Shown here: positions 42,392 through 49,654 of the stretch, in pieces
Layout: every line of letters starts with the position of its first letter
How positions within the stretch are numbered: the stretch's first letter is position 1
Origin: a virus
DNA: 49,719 nt
Virus record (IMG/VR): IMGVR_UViG_3300027905_000008
Coordinates: 1 to 49,719 of that record
Strand: one strand, 5' to 3'
Translations under genes and position numbers: made by a program
Notes under the pieces: generated by a model
What the model saw: only the letters and a program-made list of their open reading frames with translations
The model's database searches: none
Told to the model about the DNA's origin: nothing

Positions 42392-42958
42392 TCAGGACTT
42401 GATGAACCACCAAGATGAGCACCAAGTCACATGGGGTCTTGTGTCGATTCTCTCGGCAAAGTCGAGCACGGCGTTTAGCGCGTCCGAGTTGGTGTCCTTG
42501 AGGCGCGTGTAGAAATCGTGGCCCGAGAACAGGCCTCCGCTTCGGACCTTGGGATACCACGCGGCTATGTCGGCGCTCGACGCCTCGTAGCTGTGATTCC
42601 CGTCGAGCCAAACGAAGTCCAGTTCGCCGTCGCGGAAACGCGGGGCCGCATCCAGGCTGTCCATGCGCCAGAACGTAGACCGCTTATTGTAGGCGTAGAG
42701 ATTTGCCTGCGCCTCGGCGAACACCTGGTCTTGGTCGCGGTCCTGCGTGCTGTCGAAATACTCGGCCTGGGTGAATTTCCGGTACGGATCCACCAGCACG
42801 AGCCTGCGGACGGAGGTGCCTTCCAAGATCAGCTTGGCGCCCTCGCCCAGAAACACCCCGACCTCGACGCCCACGTTCGTCAGTCCGTGCCGATCGAGAA
42901 ACGCCCCGATCTCGGTGCGGTAGTCTATTTCTCGCAGGATGGGGTTGCAGGGCTTCAT
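42392..42958 (-). CDS. SAM-dependent methyltransferase (class I)
   Basis: A 188-residue protein. AdoMet motif I is VGVEVGVFLGEGAKLIL (29-45) and motif II is RLVLVDPYRKF. Post-motif LDFVWLDGNHSYEASSADIAAWYPKVRSGGLFSGHDFY is typical of the Methyltransf_24 group, often found in sugar and glycan clusters. Its ATG overlaps the stop of the FkbM gene (ATGA). The acceptor is unknown; a sugar hydroxyl is plausible given the neighbours. Confidence 0.8.
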   Translation of the reverse strand: MKPCNPILREIDYRTEIGAFLDRHGLTNVGVEVGVFLGEGAKLILEGTSVRRLVLVDPYRKFTQAEYFDSTQDRDQDQVFAEAQANLYAYNKRSTFWRMDSLDAAPRFRDGELDFVWLDGNHSYEASSADIAAWYPKVRSGGLFSGHDFYTRLKDTNSDALNAVLDFAERIDTRPHVTWCSSWWFIKS

Positions 42959-43653
42959 TTCGGCAGGCAGAGAATGTCCCTTTGGGCGTCAGCGGGCCCG
43001 CGCCCCGGCTCGAGCTCGGTGTAGCCGTACCCGATGGAGTCCAAGAGCGAGTAGACGTCGCCTTGGGTCATGCCGTAGCGCCCAAGGCAGGCGTGGTTGA
43101 TCTCGATGACCATGGCGGGCTTAAATTTCTTGATCGTCTCCGTGGCGCCCATGATCGCCCGCGGTTCGAAGCCCTCGCAGTCCAAATGGATCAAGTCGAG
43201 GCGGGTGAGGTCCTCCAAGAAGTTGTCGAGTCGCGTCACCCACACCATTATCGACCGGTCACCGGGCACGGATATGTGCGATGCCCCGGCGTTGTCTTCG
43301 ACCACGAAGAATGCAGGCTCTTGGAAGTCCGATAAGCCAAATGGCCTAGTCTCAACTTGAGGCCACATACGGGTGTTCCTAGTCAGGGCATAGTACGCTT
43401 CCGGGTATGGTTCGAAGGCCCACACTGCTCCCTCCGGCCCCACCATCTGCGCATACGTGGCCGCGTGATCGCCCAGACAGGCTCCCGCGTCGACCACGGT
43501 CCCGCCCTTGGGGATGTACTTAGCGTATAGCGAAATCGCTTGGATACCGACCTCGAGGGTCCCGTGCAGTTCGATCCAGCGGCTCAGGTGCGTGTCGTTC
43601 TTGAGCACGTACACTCCGCCGGGCGTGCGGATGATCTCCTGGGGCGGCGTCAT
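42955..43653 (-). CDS. FkbM-family methyltransferase
   Basis: Start ATG 43653 (MTPPQEIIRTPGGVYVL), overlapping the preceding stop; 232 residues. AdoMet site GGTVVDAGACLGDHAATYAQ (49-68) and GAVWAFEPYPEAYYAL. RLDNFLEDLTRLDLIHLDCEGFEPRAIMGATETI carries the KIDCEG-like FkbM signature. FkbM enzymes O-methylate sugars and polyketides, and occur in surface-glycan clusters. It is one of a tandem pair. Confidence 0.82.
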   Translation of the reverse strand: MTPPQEIIRTPGGVYVLKNDTHLSRWIELHGTLEVGIQAISLYAKYIPKGGTVVDAGACLGDHAATYAQMVGPEGAVWAFEPYPEAYYALTRNTRMWPQVETRPFGLSDFQEPAFFVVEDNAGASHISVPGDRSIMVWVTRLDNFLEDLTRLDLIHLDCEGFEPRAIMGATETIKKFKPAMVIEINHACLGRYGMTQGDVYSLLDSIGYGYTELEPGRGPADAQRDILCLPK

Positions 43654-44336
43654 AGCGGCCGGCACAGCCAGTCCCAGCGCGGCGGCTCGCCCCACATCTC
43701 GAGGCCGTAGCCGAGATCCTTGATCGTGTCCGTGAGTTGCTTGGCCGTGAAGCCGGCCTGTTCCAAGCCGCCCACGAAGTGCTCGACGTAGAGAACGGGA
43801 TGGTCGCGCCCGATGAGTCCCGTGGCGCCATTCAGCGTTGGAATCTCGAAGCCCTCGCAGTCGATCTTGATGAGCTTCACCTTGGGGATGCCCGTCCGCA
43901 GCAGCGCATCGAGCTTGAACGTGTAGATCACGTCCGCGGCCTCGGGGTTGCAGGCCGCCACGCGGCGCATCCCGTAGTTCGGGCCCGGGCACTCGTACAC
44001 CAGCTTGACCGCCTCTCCGTTGCCCACCGGCTGGTTGAACGCCTGGATCAGGCGCCCGCGGGTGTTATAGAGCATGGCCGTATAGGCGTCCAGGAACGGT
44101 TCGAACGCCACGACATGGGCCCCTCGGTCCAGCATGGGGACGGCCGTGTCCCCTATGAAGGCCCCGACGTCTATGCACACGTCGCCGATCCCGACGGCGC
44201 AGGCATCCATGAGGCGCGGCATGTCCTCGTCGACGTCGATCCGCCTGCGCTGCTCCGCAAGGACCGGGTGCGCGGTGTCGCCGACGATTCCCAGGAAGTC
44301 GCCGAAGCTATACTTTTGGAGGCTGAATTGTTTCAT
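43650..44336 (-). CDS. FkbM-family methyltransferase
   Basis: A 228-residue protein, paralogue of the next gene downstream. AdoMet motif GDVCIDVGAFIGDTAVPML (51-69) and HVVAFEPFLDAYTAMLYNTRG. FkbM signature VKLIKIDCEGFEIPTLNGATGLI. It starts inside the end of the upstream gene (29-nt overlap). The two copies may methylate different positions of one glycan. Confidence 0.82.
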   Translation of the reverse strand: MKQFSLQKYSFGDFLGIVGDTAHPVLAEQRRRIDVDEDMPRLMDACAVGIGDVCIDVGAFIGDTAVPMLDRGAHVVAFEPFLDAYTAMLYNTRGRLIQAFNQPVGNGEAVKLVYECPGPNYGMRRVAACNPEAADVIYTFKLDALLRTGIPKVKLIKIDCEGFEIPTLNGATGLIGRDHPVLYVEHFVGGLEQAGFTAKQLTDTIKDLGYGLEMWGEPPRWDWLCRPL

Positions 44337-44712
44337 CGGTTTTGGGTGGAAGGGGGGTGATGCTGATGGTTACAGGTCCGTGCTTTCCATCGTAGCTCCA
44401 GCACGTCGGGCAGCCCTCGTAGCTCGAGGCCGCCACGTAGGAGCGGTAGGCGCCGTCGCCCTCGTGGAGATGGACCTCGCACACGGTGCGCAACGTCTTG
44501 CCGAACGCCCCCTCACGGTACACGGAGACGTCGGGGATCTCCGAGGGAGACTCCGTGTCGTCGGGCTTATAGGTGCGCGTGTCGCCGAGCGGGGCCTGGC
44601 GCGTGCCGCCGTTCGGGATCGACCACGGCGGGTACGCGGGGTTGAAGGTCGTCTTGCGAGGAACGTGTTCGTTCGTCGAATCCAGCGGCGTATTTGCGGT
44701 TTGGTCGCTCAT
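44308..44712 (-). CDS. Hypothetical protein, disordered N-terminus
   Basis: Start ATG 44712 (MSDQTANTPLDSTNEHVPRK), overlapping the regulator stop (ATGA); 134 residues. The N-terminal ~70 residues are polar and probably disordered. The C-terminal part (LRTVCEVHLHEGDGAYRSYVAASSYEGCPTCWSYDGKHGPVTISI) has a CPTC pair. No family is recognised. It could be an accessory to the sugar cluster. Confidence 0.6.
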   Translation of the reverse strand: MSDQTANTPLDSTNEHVPRKTTFNPAYPPWSIPNGGTRQAPLGDTRTYKPDDTESPSEIPDVSVYREGAFGKTLRTVCEVHLHEGDGAYRSYVAASSYEGCPTCWSYDGKHGPVTISITPLPPKTDETIQPPKV

Positions 44713-44966
44713 GAGACCAGCGGGATCTTGCCTGCCTTGAGGGCCCGGCAGAGCGCAATGTAGAGCGCGAGGGAAGGAAAGTTGTGCGCGTACTCGACCA
44801 TGTTGATCGTCTTGTTCGAGACGCCGCACCTCCCGGCAAGCTGCATCTGGCTCATGCGGAGCTTGAGCCGGCGCCCACGGACGGCCGCGCCGAGTCCGGC
44901 CCGCAGGCCCGCAAGTTCCTTCGCGTGCCCGTGCGTCCATTCCCTGCAGCCTTCGGTTCTTGCCAT
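44709..44966 (-). CDS. XRE-family transcriptional regulator
   Basis: Start ATG 44966 (MARTEGCREWTHGHAKELAG), 85 residues. The helix-turn-helix is at about 33-60 (LKLRMSQMQLAGRCGVSNKTINMVEYAHNFPSLALYIAL), the Cro/CI type. It heads the minus-strand sugar operon and faces the plus-strand replication operon across a 216-bp gap, so it probably controls one or both directions. The start is supported by a CTTGACT box 29 nt upstream. Confidence 0.82.
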   Translation of the reverse strand: MARTEGCREWTHGHAKELAGLRAGLGAAVRGRRLKLRMSQMQLAGRCGVSNKTINMVEYAHNFPSLALYIALCRALKAGKIPLVS

Positions 44967-45182
44967 GCCGGACACCGTGGGCGTCTTTGGGATTCAGTCA
45001 AGCAAGATTTTAGTTTTCGAAAAAGATTGCCTTCGGGCGCGGGGCCGGTCTTTACTGCGCCCTTGTTGGCTGCGTCCCCGCGCGGGAGCCTTTCGCCGTT
45101 AGGGGTATCGGCAGGGGTGACTCGCACAGTCCTTCGCGGGGGCGCGGCCCTATCCCCCTCAAATGGCCAGATCAAATTTCCC
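44967..45182. promoter_or_regulatory. Divergent control region with TTTTCGAAAA palindrome
   Basis: This gap contains CTTGACT on the minus strand (TTGACT 45001-44996), 29 nt from the XRE start. A perfect 10-bp palindrome TTTTCGAAAA (45014-45023) lies next to it and is a natural operator candidate for the XRE protein. A GC palindrome CCCGCGCGGG lies near 45076-45085. No clear promoter for the plus-strand gene at 45183 is seen. Confidence 0.5.
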
Positions 45183-45401
45183 ATGACCGACGAGCTCAGG
45201 GCTGCGGTCGACGCCATGTTCGCCCAGGAGGGGTTCTACTTGGTCACGGACTCAACCAAAACCCCGTTTGAGGCGATGGTGGTCGCGGTGCCCCGGCCCG
45301 GCAGCGCCTACGCAATGAAGATAGGCGAGCCCCTCAAGCCGGAGCTTTTCCACGACGCGGCCTCGATCACGGGGCCGTTCATGCCAAGATTCAAGCCGTG
45401 A
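45183..45401 (+). CDS. Small hypothetical protein
   Basis: Start ATG 45183 (MTDELRAAVDAMFAQEGFYLV), 72 residues, an alpha/beta pattern (YLVTDSTKTPFEAMVVAVPRPG). Its stop overlaps the next GTG (GTGA). First gene of the plus-strand helicase operon. No family recognised. Confidence 0.6.
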   Translation: MTDELRAAVDAMFAQEGFYLVTDSTKTPFEAMVVAVPRPGSAYAMKIGEPLKPELFHDAASITGPFMPRFKP

Positions 45402-45532
45402 AAGAGCCCCTTATCCATAGCCATGTGACCGACGTGCTCCCTGACGAGCATCCGCTTGCCAACGAGGACGTCCTGTGCGCTGAATGCCTCCGGCTCGTGC
45501 GGTTGTCGCGGGGGCGGGAGTTATCCTTGTGA
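45398..45532 (+). CDS. 44-residue protein with CxxC
   Basis: GTG 45398 overlaps the upstream stop, and its TGA (45530-45532) overlaps the helicase GTG start, so it is coupled at both ends. The product (VKEPLIHSHVTDVLPDEHPL…VLCAECLRLVRLSRGR) has a CAEC pair and may bind zinc. It is short but well supported by the double GTGA overlap. Confidence 0.6.
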   Translation: MKEPLIHSHVTDVLPDEHPLANEDVLCAECLRLVRLSRGRELSL

Positions 45533-47160
45533 GCGTCGACCTTGGAATTGACGAGCCGGGGGAGGCGCCGGAATCCACAAAGCCCTTTTTTGGGCCGGGG
45601 CTGCGGGGCGATGACAAACTGTCGCCGGAACACGAGCGCCTGATAGCCATAGCGATCCCGTCGCAGCCGGAACACGAGGCCTGTCTCGTGTCGTGCTGCA
45701 TGTGGGACATGGAGGGGATCCACCGGCCCGCCGCGGCGCACATCCCGTCGACAGCGTTCTCGCCGCGGCTGCAAAAGCTCTGGGGCGTCATCCAGAGCGG
45801 GCTGCCATGGAACAGGGACAACGAGGCCGAGTACTCCAAACAGTCGGGCTTGTCGGTCAACGAACTGTTGCGCATCGAGGTGGCGGCGGCGACCGGCGCG
45901 GGCTTTGGCGACTATCTCAGGGCGGTTGAATCAACTTGGCGGGGCCGCGAGTACCAGGCGATCGCCCTGTCATTACAGGCCCCCGAGGTGCACCTGCCGA
46001 CGGTATTGCGCCGGCTCGAGGCCCTCTCCCCGCGCAAGGTTGACCCGCTTAATCCGCACCCCTTCTGCGATTTCATGATACCCAAACCCGACTCCCCGGA
46101 GATTCTGCTCGGAAACCGCTACCTGTCCCGCGGCGACGGCTGCATACTGACGGGGCCCTCTGGAATGGGCAAGAGCTCGATGGTGCTCCAGGCCGCGTGC
46201 ACATGGGCCTTGGGCAAGGACTTCTTCGGCATCAAGCCGAACGGGCCGCTCAAGTCCCTGATCATCCAGTCCGAGGACTCCGACGGGGACATAGCCGAGG
46301 TGTGGCTGTCCATTCGGACCCTCATGAACCTTGGGCCCGCCTCAATAGAGGCCATCAACTCCCGCGTCCTCATCGTGACCGACCGCATCCACCGCGGGCA
46401 GAACTTCATCGACTCCGCGCGGCTCCTGGTCGGGCGGCACAGGCCGGATCTCGTCTGGATCAACCCGCTTCTGGCATACTTTGACGGCGACATAAACGAC
46501 GCGGGGGACGCCGGGCGCTTTCTCCGTGGAGGCCTGAACGGGCTCAACGAGCCGCCCAAGTTCGCATACATGGCGGTCCACCACACGGCCAAGCCCCCTA
46601 CCGCCAAGGAGTCGCGCGACCGAAAGTGGTCCGAGGTGATGTACGACATGACCGGCTCGGCCGAGCTCACCAACTGGCCCCGGGCGGTCATCTCTCTCAG
46701 GCCCATGGACAATGAGGGCGAATTCAACTTGGTGTTCGCCAAGCGCGGCCGGCGGGCTGGTGCCACGTACACCACAGGCGAAGCCGATCAGTACGAGGTG
46801 GTTGGCACCACGATCCCGGTAAAGCACACGTCCGCCACCATACCAGTCGAGGGCCATGAAAAACCCATGGCCGCCATATTCTGGGAGCGGCGCAAGGCCT
46901 CCACGGACGCTTCAGACGGGTCCAGACGAGGCCCCGGTGGATCGGCGCCAAAGCACGTCTTCTCCACGTACCGAGCCATATTCCCGACGTCCCCAGACCA
47001 CGCCGAGGGACTTCGCCGACTACACGGACGCGCCAAGGAGTTACGCCCCATCGGCACAGGCGCATTTGTCCGCATCATAGACGAGGGCCTGGAGACCGGC
47101 ATCATCAAGGTCGACACGACAGATCCCCAACGCCCAAAATACTGGGTGTCTACTAAGTAG
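45529..47160 (+). CDS. RepA-like AAA ATPase (AAA_25), replicative helicase candidate
   Basis: GTG 45529 overlaps the upstream stop (GTGA); 543 residues. Residues 1-170 are an N-terminal domain. The RecA-like core has Walker A ILTGPSGMGKSSMVLQA (about 205-221), SLIIQSEDSDGDIAEV, Walker B PDLVWINPLLAYF (near 307), and MAVHHTAKPPT, which matches the HHTxKP of AAA_25/RepA helicases. MTGSAELTNWPRAVISLRP follows. These hexamers unwind DNA in plasmid and phage replication. The C-terminal ~100 residues may bind DNA or a partner. Confidence 0.82.
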   Translation: MSVDLGIDEPGEAPESTKPFFGPGLRGDDKLSPEHERLIAIAIPSQPEHEACLVSCCMWDMEGIHRPAAAHIPSTAFSPRLQKLWGVIQSGLPWNRDNEAEYSKQSGLSVNELLRIEVAAATGAGFGDYLRAVESTWRGREYQAIALSLQAPEVHLPTVLRRLEALSPRKVDPLNPHPFCDFMIPKPDSPEILLGNRYLSRGDGCILTGPSGMGKSSMVLQAACTWALGKDFFGIKPNGPLKSLIIQSEDSDGDIAEVWLSIRTLMNLGPASIEAINSRVLIVTDRIHRGQNFIDSARLLVGRHRPDLVWINPLLAYFDGDINDAGDAGRFLRGGLNGLNEPPKFAYMAVHHTAKPPTAKESRDRKWSEVMYDMTGSAELTNWPRAVISLRPMDNEGEFNLVFAKRGRRAGATYTTGEADQYEVVGTTIPVKHTSATIPVEGHEKPMAAIFWERRKASTDASDGSRRGPGGSAPKHVFSTYRAIFPTSPDHAEGLRRLHGRAKELRPIGTGAFVRIIDEGLETGIIKVDTTDPQRPKYWVSTK

Positions 47161-47374
47161 CCGGCACGTCGGCACCCCGCCACATGCGGGTCGCGGGATC
47201 AAACACGATCGCCCCGCACGCCGCAAGTTCCTCGAACATGCGGTTCTGAATTTCAGGCTGGCGAGACAACCACGCCAATACCTGGCTTCTATCATGCGCG
47301 AATTCCTGACCGGGCATTGTGTGGTAACATGCGGGCATCTTCCTCGCCGACATCCTTTCCTTGATCTTGCTCAT
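47153..47374 (-). CDS. Small hypothetical protein
   Basis: Start ATG 47374 (MSKIKERMSARKMPACYHTM), 73 residues, chosen over ATG 47458 because CTTGACA (TTGACA 47412-47407) lies 32 nt upstream and AAAGG lies just before it. The longer frame would put GTTCCG repeats in the coding region. The C-terminus (VLAWLSRQPEIQNRMFEELAACGAIVFDPATRMWRG) looks like a small winged-helix-type or DNA-associated fold. It converges on the helicase gene with an 8-nt overlap. Confidence 0.55.
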   Translation of the reverse strand: MSKIKERMSARKMPACYHTMPGQEFAHDRSQVLAWLSRQPEIQNRMFEELAACGAIVFDPATRMWRGADVPAT

Positions 47375-47406
47375 GGTGCCTTTCAGGGTTTCAGGTGAAC
47401 CATAAA

Positions 47407-47412
47407 TGTCAA
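47407..47412 (-). promoter_or_regulatory. CTTGACA box
   Basis: Minus-strand TTGACA, 32 nt from ATG 47374, next to the GTTCCGTTCA repeats. Confidence 0.4.
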
Positions 47413-47985
47413 GATCGTTCCGATGATTATTTCCGTTCCGTTCAGGCGTTCCGTTCATTATCACCGGAGCAAGGGCAAAAGTGGGGTGTTCCGTTCAATG
47501 GGGGTATACCTCTGGTATATCCCCCCATGAACCGGAACAGCCACCCCCCCCACACAACCTTTTGGCCCAAATCTGCTCTTTAGCCAGAAAATCACCGGAA
47601 CGGATGTATGGGACTCCTACAGACCAGAGCACATGGGACCCAAATACTGGCCATAGGGGTGTCTCGAGCCCCGCCGGATGGGACCCAATCGCAGGGGAGA
47701 AACACATTTGGTCATCTTTTTCGGCCCCCGTAGCACGGTCAAAAGTGGGCATACCCCCTCCCCGATCGGTGTTCGGTCGATCCCCTGGTTGGCGTTCTTT
47801 GGCTGGACCTATGGCCCTAGCCGGCCCGATCTCCCCCTAACCCATACCCAGATACCACCCGGCCCGAGATCGGCCCTAGAAACGGCCATAGTGTCGGAAT
47901 GGCCCAACTTAACAGAATGAAGATTGTGGCACGTAGCTTTTGCTGATTTGCAAGGCTTTACAAAACCCAGTACTCGGGAGCTTTT
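47413..47985. other. Repeat-rich intergenic region, origin or operator candidate
   Basis: This 573-bp stretch has no convincing gene. It holds direct repeats GTTCCGTTCA at 47435-47444, 47448-47457 and 47488-47497, and an inverted variant TGTTCCGGTTCA (47539-47528). A dyad GGGGGTATACC-tct-GGTATATCCCCC lies at 47500-47525. TGGGACCCAA occurs twice (47634-47643, 47679-47688), and AAAAGTGGG twice. Open frames here are short with poor codon use. Next to the helicase gene, such a cluster could be a replication origin (iterons plus dyad) or an operator. Confidence 0.5.
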
Positions 47986-48366
47986 CTAAGTCGTTGGTAA
48001 GCTCAGCAACTTTGCCACGCGCTCCCGCAATGCCGGGGATCGCTGCAACGCCTGGTCAAGCGGCAAATCATCGTCCGGCCGATCGCCGACCGTAACAGCA
48101 AGCGATGTCTGAACAGGCAAGCCCTCTTGGTAGCTTGCCAGAAATTTTACCGCGTCGAGTTGGGTCTTGTAGTCGGGTTCGAAAACCATTCCGCCTTCGG
48201 CCTTGTCGAAATAAAACTTGCGAGCTCCAAGGCAACGAAACGCCGTGTTAAGAATCAGGCGGCGGGCTTCCGGCATCGAATCGAGAATTTGGCGCAGGCT
48301 AGTGCCGGGCACGATGTCCGCGGGGACCGTCAGCGCCGCCGATTCATCAATGCCGAGGTCACTCAT
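47986..48366 (-). CDS. Small terminase-like or hypothetical protein
   Basis: Start ATG 48366 (MSDLGIDESAALTVPADIVPG), 126 residues. The central segment LDSMPEARRLILNTAFRCLG and YKTQLDAVKFLASYQEGLPVQ has the (K/R)xxAxKFLxxYxxGLPxQT pattern seen near the end of some phage small terminase subunits. The acidic tail is DRPDDDLPLDQALQRS. A small terminase far from terL is unusual, so this is tentative. Confidence 0.4.
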   Translation of the reverse strand: MSDLGIDESAALTVPADIVPGTSLRQILDSMPEARRLILNTAFRCLGARKFYFDKAEGGMVFEPDYKTQLDAVKFLASYQEGLPVQTSLAVTVGDRPDDDLPLDQALQRSPALRERVAKLLSLPTT

Positions 48367-48416
48367 TTTAGTTGCGCGCACGCGCGCCCGACGAGTTGCG
48401 AATAAAAAGCTACCTT

Positions 48417-48724
48417 TGTCAAGCAAGGTAGGCAGGCGGCGAGCCGATTTCTCGCTTTGAAAAAGAGGATTAAAAAGCGAATGCGGAAACGGCGAAGATT
48501 AAGGCGCAGCAAGCACAAATCGAGATAGAAACGGCGAAGATTAAGGCGGAACATGCGAAGGTCCAAGCGGAGCGTTCGAAGGGTGGAAATTGGGCTTTGC
48601 ACGCCTGCGAAGTCTAACCCCTTTGTCAAGTTACCGAAAACGCTGAAAACCTGCTCAGTGTCAATAAGAGCTAGGTATTCTCAATAGCCTTCGATTCCTA
48701 GGGCCCTGGAAGCCCCTAAGTCAA
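48417..48724 (-). promoter_or_regulatory. Cluster of four minus-strand TTGAC boxes
   Basis: TTGACT/A hexamers on the minus strand at 48724-48719, 48664-48659, 48629-48624 and 48422-48417; three of the four are preceded by C (CTTGAC). The nearest gene they could drive is the one starting at 48366, 50 nt from the last box. None has a clear -10. Confidence 0.3.
48432..48617 (+). pseudogene. Remnant of a coiled-coil gene, interrupted by TAA
   Basis: A coding-like frame reads …EPISRFEKED, stop (TAA 48471-48473), then KANAETAKIKAQQAQIEIE…AKIKAEHAKVQAERSK before ending at TAA 48615-48617. The second part is a typical Ala/Lys/Glu/Gln coiled coil, with the 20-bp unit gaaacggcgaagattaaggc repeated. 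It lacks a start codon. The likely reading is a decayed or truncated gene; readthrough or a sequencing error is possible. Confidence 0.4.
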
Positions 48725-48742
48725 GCGGCCCGGCACGTTGGT

Positions 48743-48850
48743 ATGTCTTTTCTGGAACGTAAGCGATGGAGCGTGTTTTTATCCATCCTTGCGGGAATTA
48801 TGACGCTGTATCTGTTCTCTTATGGAGCGCTACGGGATTCCCTAAAATAG
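48743..48850 (+). CDS. 35-residue membrane protein
   Basis: ATG 48743 to TAG 48848-48850. The product (MSFLERKRWSVFLSILAGIM…LYLFSYGALRDSLK) has a basic start and one membrane span. No strong ribosome binding site is seen. It is plausible as a tiny phage membrane protein but rests on composition alone. Confidence 0.4.
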   Translation: MSFLERKRWSVFLSILAGIMTLYLFSYGALRDSLK

Positions 48851-48915
48851 TTCTTGCAATGCTGGATAATGCTCTTACGCTGGCCGGCGAAGTTACGAAA
48901 CCAAACCCAACGAAA

Positions 48916-49221
48916 ATGAACACAACACAAGTTAGCACAGCACAGCAAGCGCAGCACACGCCTGGGCCGTGGAGATACGAAGCCGGAACAAAGACAATTC
49001 GCGCAGTTCCTAGCAATTACTGGCTCGCCACAATGGACAGTTGGGATGGCGCAATTAACAACGAAGCCAACGCCCGACTGATCGCCGCCGCGCCGGAGCT
49101 TTTGGCGGCGCTGACTCTAGCATGGCCGGTCGTGACTCGCGACGTGCGTAATGGCTCTTGCCCGAGCGGAGTCGAAAACGTGCTCCGCGCAGCCATTGCC
49201 AAGGCCGAGGGCCGGTCGTAA
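48916..49221 (+). CDS. Small phage protein with HTPGPW…NARLIAAAPELLAAL
   Basis: Start ATG 48916 (MNTTQVSTAQQAQHTPGPWRY), 101 residues. HTPGPW and EANARLIAAAPELLAALTLAW are the two hallmarks of a very common small phage protein family of unknown function. The C-terminal helix ends VLRAAIAKAEGRS. It begins a plus-strand set of early-type small genes. Confidence 0.75.
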   Translation: MNTTQVSTAQQAQHTPGPWRYEAGTKTIRAVPSNYWLATMDSWDGAINNEANARLIAAAPELLAALTLAWPVVTRDVRNGSCPSGVENVLRAAIAKAEGRS

Positions 49222-49258
49222 TTTTTCGGCAACTACAACCATCAGCGAAAGGACACAC

Positions 49259-49579
49259 ATGCCACGCAAGACAGACACGTTCCTAAGCCAAATCGCGGTC
49301 GGGGCCTACGGAGACCCGAGCCTCATCAATTCGGACTACGCCAAGGGATACGGGCAACTCGCGGGAAAGACCGTGCGTTACATCGAACTCGCGCGGGCCG
49401 AAGACTCGAACGAATACCAGCCGGTCATCGTGTTCACGGACGGGACTGCGGCTTTCGTCATGTGCGATGACGAGGGCAACGGCCCCGGGGCGCTGGACAT
49501 CGTTAGGCCGGTGCAGCTAAGGCCGAAATCCAAGGGGACCGAAAGCGCGGCGCATCCGTTCGCCCTGACTGTCGGTTAA
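49259..49579 (+). CDS. Small hypothetical protein
   Basis: Start ATG 49259 (MPRKTDTFLSQIAVGAYGDP), 106 residues, with GAAAGG 7 nt upstream. YAKGYGQLAGKTVRYIELARAED and PVIVFTDGTAAFVMCDDEG suggest a small beta protein. No family recognised. The leader resembles that of the next gene (GAAAGGACnCncATG-like). Confidence 0.6.
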   Translation: MPRKTDTFLSQIAVGAYGDPSLINSDYAKGYGQLAGKTVRYIELARAEDSNEYQPVIVFTDGTAAFVMCDDEGNGPGALDIVRPVQLRPKSKGTESAAHPFALTVG

Positions 49580-49654
49580 AGTTGAACATTGCGACACGGC
49601 GCTTGTGCCACGAGGAGCGAGCGCCGCACGCAGCAGTCAACCAAGAAAGGACCC

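Noticed and set aside
34688-44975. Restriction-modification or anti-phage defence island
   Set aside because: The DNA methyltransferase has no nuclease or specificity partner, and its neighbours are sugar enzymes and packaging genes.
47481-47840. Short plus-strand frame of 119 codons in the repeat region
   Set aside because: Sequence is repeat-derived (PPPPHN, repeated GTTCCG/TGGGACCC), starts inside an iteron and has atypical codons. It is better explained as non-coding.
48363-48629. Minus-strand frame of 88 codons overlapping the 48366 start by ATGA
   Set aside because: It reads LRLNLRRFYLDLCLLRLNLRRF, which is the antisense of the AETAKIKA coiled-coil repeat. The plus-strand reading is far more protein-like.
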